Source of the DNA: Myrica gale
Lineage: Eukaryota; Streptophyta; Magnoliopsida; Fagales; Myricaceae
Length of the DNA stretch: 64,000 nucleotides
Assembly (NCBI GenBank): GCA_963930655.1
Contig: OZ005608.1
Span: 24,019,271-24,083,270, forward strand
Direction of reading: 5' to 3'
In this document: positions 59,201 to 64,000 of the stretch, one piece after another
Layout of the letters: each line of letters begins with the position of its first letter
Numbering within the stretch: position 1 is the stretch's first letter
Made by a program: the position numbers and the translations under genes
Notes under the pieces: generated by a model
Databases searched by the model: none
What the model saw: only the letters and a program-made list of their open reading frames with translations
What the model was told of the DNA's origin: nothing

Positions 59201-62200
59201 AAGTGTATTAAGTAATTGATATGTTACGCGGCACCCCCAAAGATTAACTTCTAGCTCAGCCACTGCTAGAAATTGATTATAACAATAAGTTTCCAGTATT
59301 CGAAGCAACTACTTGATATACCTTATTTTACAACACTCCCTCAGGCTCTACTCTATGAACCATACTAATATCAGAGACTCCAAACAATGCATTTTAAACT
59401 GCGCATGAGGCCTTATGTTAGGTGAAACTTTGCTTAATTAGACATTAATTTCATTATTTCAGTGTCTTGCTTAATTGTACTTAATGTCAATGGTAAAGGT
59501 CCTTTGACACCACAAGCATATGAAAGACAATGAAAAACCCAAATCTACATTCTCAAATTCCTTACCCATGCTGAAGTAGTTCCAGAATCCCCCACGAAAT
59601 GTATGGTAACCCTCCTGAGAATGGTAAACAGATGATTCGCAATTAAACATTGCATGTCAATGCCACACCCAAATAAATCAACATCTAGAACATAAAGGGA
59701 AATCATGGAAGAGTAAAGAAAGATGAAATGAGTTTGAGTTTGCAGATTGACAATTGACTGTTGTTAGTTTGAGTTGTATACATTAAGCGACAAGATATCT
59801 GATTTGGAACTTACATTATGGTGTCTATGCTGGAATGGGCTGTTGCTATCTTACGCATGGGAACACTAGCATTTTGTTTTGAGAGTTAATTAATTCCATG
59901 TAGATTAGCTTTCAGAAGGTCAGATTTGGAGACTCTGGGATGCTGGGATTACAATGATCCAAAATGGATGATATGTGTAGTAAGCAATTAACACACCCAC
60001 TTGGCAATCCAATTTCAGAGTAAGATCTGGTCCACAGGTTTTGGTTTACCAAGCCACCTACTTGACCTATCGATTTCAATGTAGATTGCTAAGATGCATG
60101 TAGCTGTAGCACAGCTGAAACTCAAACATACCATCTGGGTTAGACTATGTACTAAATAGTCAAAGGCCATTCAGAATTGAATGTCAGAAAATTCATGTTT
60201 GAATAGGACTTTTCTTGTTCAAAAGAAATGTCTATGCCGTAAATTGTATGTATTAATTTTGCACAGAATGTTGTTCTCTTCTGTCTTCAACCACTATATG
60301 CACCATTGGGACAAGATAATCAAAGCTAAATTATGGAACCTCTCTCTCCCTTTTTACTCTTTGTGTCTGGACACTCACTTCCATCCTTCTAAAGGATTTA
60401 TTTGTAAATAACATCTGCAGTTATTGTGAAAACTGAAAACTCTCTCAGAAACATACAGTACAAGGGAAATAGTAGCTAGGTAATCACAGTTATCAGTAAT
60501 AACAATTGTAGATAACACTCTCTCCGTTCGGCCAATTAGATTTCAATGGCCAAATAAAGCCTCGCCAAAAGGTTTAAAGAAGCGCAAGTGAGCTTTAGAC
60601 ATTACAAAACTTAAAAGAGGTCAGAATGACATCATTTTAACACAGGAGAGGCCAGTGTTAGTTTCAGAAACCTCAGGGTGAGTATGTGATTTACCTAAGA
60701 ATCAATATGTGCTTCATCTAGGCAAGAAGCGACATAACCGTAATGGGAACCAGAAGAATGAATGCAGAGTTGACCTGCCTCACGAAGAGACAGTAACTAA
60801 GCTGGAGACTTCTATAAGCCAGTTTTATAACCTTTAAGCTCCTTTCTGCATCATCATTTTTATATTTTCCATTTAAAGGATACTTAAAACATTTTCCAGA
60901 CAGACACTCCAAACCAGATCAGATGCCATAGATAGTGCTCTGCATATACCTCCATAGCTTCTTCTTTTCGCAAGTGTTTTCATAGCTTCTTGGTATACAC
61001 CAAGCACATGTAGATTAATTATTAAAAAACTAAGGTAAAAAATGCTTGTAGTATAGATGGGAGAGGAGTGCTAAGAAGACTCACCATATTCAGTTTATCT
61101 TTCTGGGAGACACGATGAAATGCATGCAAAGAATGCGGCAGGTCAAGAGGTGCAATAGGGTCACAAGACCCTTCTTTTGGAGCTCTCATCCTCATGATAA
61201 TATGCAAGCTGAAATTTTACAAGGAATAGATCTGTCAAGTAAAAGAGTTTAGAAGTCAAACTGACCGAAGAGCAATGGATATAATACCTATCAATTTTCA
61301 TTTCCTTTGCTGTCTTTACTTGATTCAGGAATGATTCCACAGACTGCTGGTCGGTGCCCGGATTTTTCTTCCCCTGTCAATTACATACATGTTTTGCAAA
61401 CTACTGAGTTCAACAAACTTTGAAAGGTGGCCACATATTATGCATTATTTCCCAAGATATGGATAACCAATACAAATCTATGCTAGATCTTAACCCAAAA
61501 TGAGGGAGAAAAAACTAAGAATCTCTAGAGTTCCAAATGTGTATGCATCATGAAGAAAATGTAGTATAGTATCATCACCAACTATGAGTAAATAATCACC
61601 AAGTGGCTTGCACATTAAAGGTTCCACTTAAAAAGTACCAAAACAAAATGATGTAGTTTCTTTTACAACAAATATCAATTGGTGCTACAATTGCAGATAC
61701 TAGTTACAGGCAAGAAATATTAACGCCATTAATAACCATTCCTGACCTCTAAAAGGGTCACTACATCAGGGAAGAAACAGAATGACATGAGCACATGAAA
61801 CCACTAAAACCACCATTGCAACCATTTCCTTTATAAAGAACCGTAGACAGCCCATCTTACCCATCCAAAAGAAAATGGCAGGTTGTTTCCAGTTCCCAAT
61901 GGAACTGTCGCAATTGGAGGTGGCTGTGGTAGTTTGAGATCACATACAACTCCAAGGAGCCAGCTGGCTGTCCCATCTCCACCAGCAACCTAACGATGAA
62001 AACATCGATAGAAATAACAGAGACAGATATCAAGGCTAAGCTTGTGCTGACCTTGAAGTTTATGAATGGGAATTGGGAAGAAAATAACACACATGGAGTT
62101 AACTCACAATTATTCTCAATCTCTTCTGGATTTCAGCTGCCAAAACATCTCCACAATACTTAAGAGTTTCTAAAGTGGCATAGAGCTGGTGTAGTACCTT

Positions 62201-62550
62201 ATCAGGAGCCGTTTCTCCCAAATCAAATACCTGAAAAATCGGACACGAAATCTCAATGCCATTAGGAACAAGAGATTTTCTAACCATAGCTGCAAATCCC
62301 ATTGTTTAGATATCTATCAGCAAGATTCTCACTTGTGGGGAACTAATAGAATTACCTGGTTTTTATTGAGAAGAGCACGATATGTAGTAAGAAGTTCTCC
62401 TCCCAACTGGCCCCCACTTTTGGAATTTATGAAGACTATCACAGGACAAATAGGTATGTGGCAAGCATTTCTGACCACTGACCCAGGTACAAGTATGTAA
62501 TTTGGAATGAAGAAGTCCTTCAAAGCACCATCAGATATGGTATCACCCAT
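56289..62550 (-). CDS. Diacylglycerol kinase, plant cluster II (DGK3/4/7-like), 486 aa
   Basis: Coding exons: 62356–62550, 62108–62230, 61861–61989, 61288–61373, 61085–61208, 59566–59614, 58679–58761, 58278–58345, 57243–57317, 56936–57023, 56732–56848, 56289–56612; all phases fit, 1461 bases. The enzyme phosphorylates diacylglycerol to phosphatidic acid, a stress and growth signal. The catalytic domain starts [17 protein letters not shown] and has the ATP-binding GGDGT at 109–113 and [14 protein letters not shown]. The accessory domain has [60 protein letters not shown] and [14 protein letters not shown]. The tail is acidic ([20 protein letters not shown]). No C1 domain or membrane anchor, as usual for cluster II. 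Oddities: GGDGTASW where relatives usually have GGDGTAGW, and KIDSLHII where I expect KID-N/S-WHI. The start is MGDTISDG; an upstream noncoding exon is likely. Confidence 0.94.
57597..57811. mobile_element. Foldback MITE in a DGK intron
   Basis: AACTATCAAAATTCATTAAT (about 57638) pairs with ATTAATGAACTTTACTAGTT (about 57750), and complementarity continues outward to about 57597 and 57811 with mismatches. Ends and target duplication are not resolved. Confidence 0.5.
58979..59002. repeat. C/G homopolymer in a DGK intron
   Basis: A run of about ten C, then A, C5 and G5, makes a short GC palindrome. Likely unstable and prone to sequencing error. A similar C run is at about 29927 in the UNC-13 gene. 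Confidence 0.8.
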
Positions 62551-63300
62551 TACAAATTCCAGCTGCAAATTAATCAAATACCAGGACAAACAATAAGTAT
62601 AACCCTCAATCAAATTTCTTCAAGGGGTAACTAACTGCCTACCTCGAAAATAGGGAAACATAAACGCTACTTAATCATGATCATACACGAGTTCCTTTTG
62701 ACACCAAATCTTATCTGTTAAAGTGTTTTTAAAATTCTTAATTCATTTCATTTTTCAACGGAGGAAGATAAGAAGAAAAATTAGAAGAGATAAGACAATA
62801 TATGACAGGGATGATTAACATTAAACTCAAAGCTATGTAACTCATTACGCATGTTCCTATGAGGGATATTCAAACCACCATCATAACAAGATATGTGTCG
62901 TGAGCTTACGGAGTATATTCAAATAATTCAATGACAATTAACGCAAGCGATTCCCCTAAGCCCTAAAGGAACAAAGTCCTATTCGGGAATTCCATTTCCC
63001 TTCTAGGCCCCGCTCGGTCGAGGATGAATTGAGATCAAACCGCAACACAAACTTCAAACCAGAACACTCATAATAGGAAAAAGAGATTTTTCAGAGACTC
63101 TTTTGGGTTCAATATGCTTGGCTTTCCCGGCGACCAAACAGGTAGTTTTGTTAGTTTTTAACAGAGGCAGTAAACGACGTCGTAGTAGGGAGTACAAGCT
63201 GAAGGAGGAAGATGCTTTACCTGTATGAGATATACTCAAAAAGAAAGATGAAGGGAAAGATTCGAAAGCGATAGAATAGTGTTTCAGATTGCAAGGGATT
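62551..63300 (-). other. DGK 5' leader: acceptor, leader intron, probable noncoding exon
   Basis: The first coding exon has an acceptor (TTTGCAG) at 62563–62564, 13 bases before the ATG, so transcription must start further out. A fitting donor (gtaaagc) ends a putative leader exon at 63221 on the minus strand. Inferred from splice signals only. Confidence 0.5.
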
Positions 63301-64000
63301 TTCCGATTACGTCTTGCAATCACATTTATACGTCCGATTTCCTTTTTCTCTTTTTGGTGAGAAACGCGTTGGCTTAAGAAAATAGGTGGGAACAAGAGAA
63401 AGAAGTGCGAAGTTGCAGACTTTCTCAGCAGCAGTAAATACTTGGTTAAGAGAAATGGAATTCTGGTTTTGCTTCGTCTTTTCCAGGTGGATTCGTTAAC
63501 TCGGAGAGCTCTTTTGATTTCTGATGGTCTTTGGCACTTTGCGCCTAAAACGCACGGAGGTGCTTGTTTGAAAACAGAAAAACAGGGGGGAAGGGACCGA
63601 GGGGCTTCGACCGCGTTCGGGCGAGCGCGTCGACAAAGGAGGATGTCATAATTTTTGCACCCGCTTGTTAAATAAATTATAAAATGAGAAATGATTGTCT
63701 TCTCTATCTATTCTTCTTAAAAGAATTTGACGGCTCATGATTTATTTTAGAAGTGAATCCTACACACTCAGAGATCCTGAACCATCAGTTAGTTTCCAGA
63801 AGAACATGAGAAGAACCTCAATCATTTCTCAAAATGAAATAATATCTTTTAAATCTTCTTTATTTTTTTTATTAATCTATTTTTGTAAATGATCTTCATT
63901 TTTTATTTATTGTATTTTATAAAATACTTTCACTTTTTTACTAATTTTTATATGTCAAAATTTTAATAACCAAACACAAATATGAAGACATTCTCATTTA
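63301..64000. other. DGK promoter and flank
   Basis: The DGK promoter probably lies here. The last 330 bases are AT-rich and show no feature. Confidence 0.4.

Noticed and set aside
1-64000. CRISPR array, bacterial operon, or long LTR retrotransposon
   Set aside because: No regularly spaced repeats with unique spacers, no bacterial gene structure, and no pair of long direct terminal repeats with integrase or gag-pol motifs was seen.

Overview
This is nuclear DNA from a core eudicot plant, probably woody. It has multi-exon genes with GT–AG introns, AT-rich intergenic DNA, and many small non-autonomous transposons (hAT, CACTA, Mutator-like, LINE, SINE). The species cannot be fixed from sequence alone. 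All identifications rest on protein motifs and family knowledge; no database was searched.

Layout. 0.7–1.3 kb (+): a UDP-glucose 4-epimerase gene reduced to its first and last coding exons. 3.5–4.0 kb: a 5'-truncated LINE with a 17-bp target duplication. 4.5–6.3 kb (-): a mitochondrial DEAD-box helicase of the RH47/ISE1 type, with its upstream leader present as a large inverted duplication at 7.0–8.1 kb. 8.1–13.2 kb: AT-rich DNA holding a CACTA end. 13.8–15.0 kb (+): a class B heat-shock factor (HSFB2 type) with a perfect three-unit heat-shock element upstream. 16.8–19.1 kb: CACTA, SINE and Mutator-like elements. 20.9–21.5 kb (+): a single-exon C2-domain protein of BAP1/BAP2 type. 22.5–37.3 kb (-): a 26-exon plant UNC-13 homologue (DUF810/MUN), reconstructed exon by exon to 1162 aa. 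39.5–45.3 kb (-): a five-exon membrane RING-H2 E3 ligase. 46–50 kb: a transposon cluster. 50.6–53.0 kb (+): a single-exon subtilase that lacks the usual oxyanion asparagine, followed by collapsed tandem copies and a truncated pseudogene at 55.15–55.99 kb. 56.3–62.6 kb (-): a 12-coding-exon diacylglycerol kinase.

Gene order is informative. From memory of Arabidopsis locus numbers, UGE1 and RH47 are neighbours (At1g12780, At1g12770), and HSFB2B, an UNC-13 homologue and a RING ligase are neighbours (At4g11660, At4g11670, At4g11680). The order here joins both sets, so it looks like an unfractionated ancestral block. The subtilase/DGK end is a separate, locally duplicating region. A scrap of the DGK last exon lies between the subtilase promoter copies and records an old unequal-crossover junction.

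No new enzymatic system was found. The most interesting signals are structural: the gutted epimerase gene, the inverted duplication of a helicase leader, transposon insertions datable against paralogous empty sites, and a subtilase with an altered active site.
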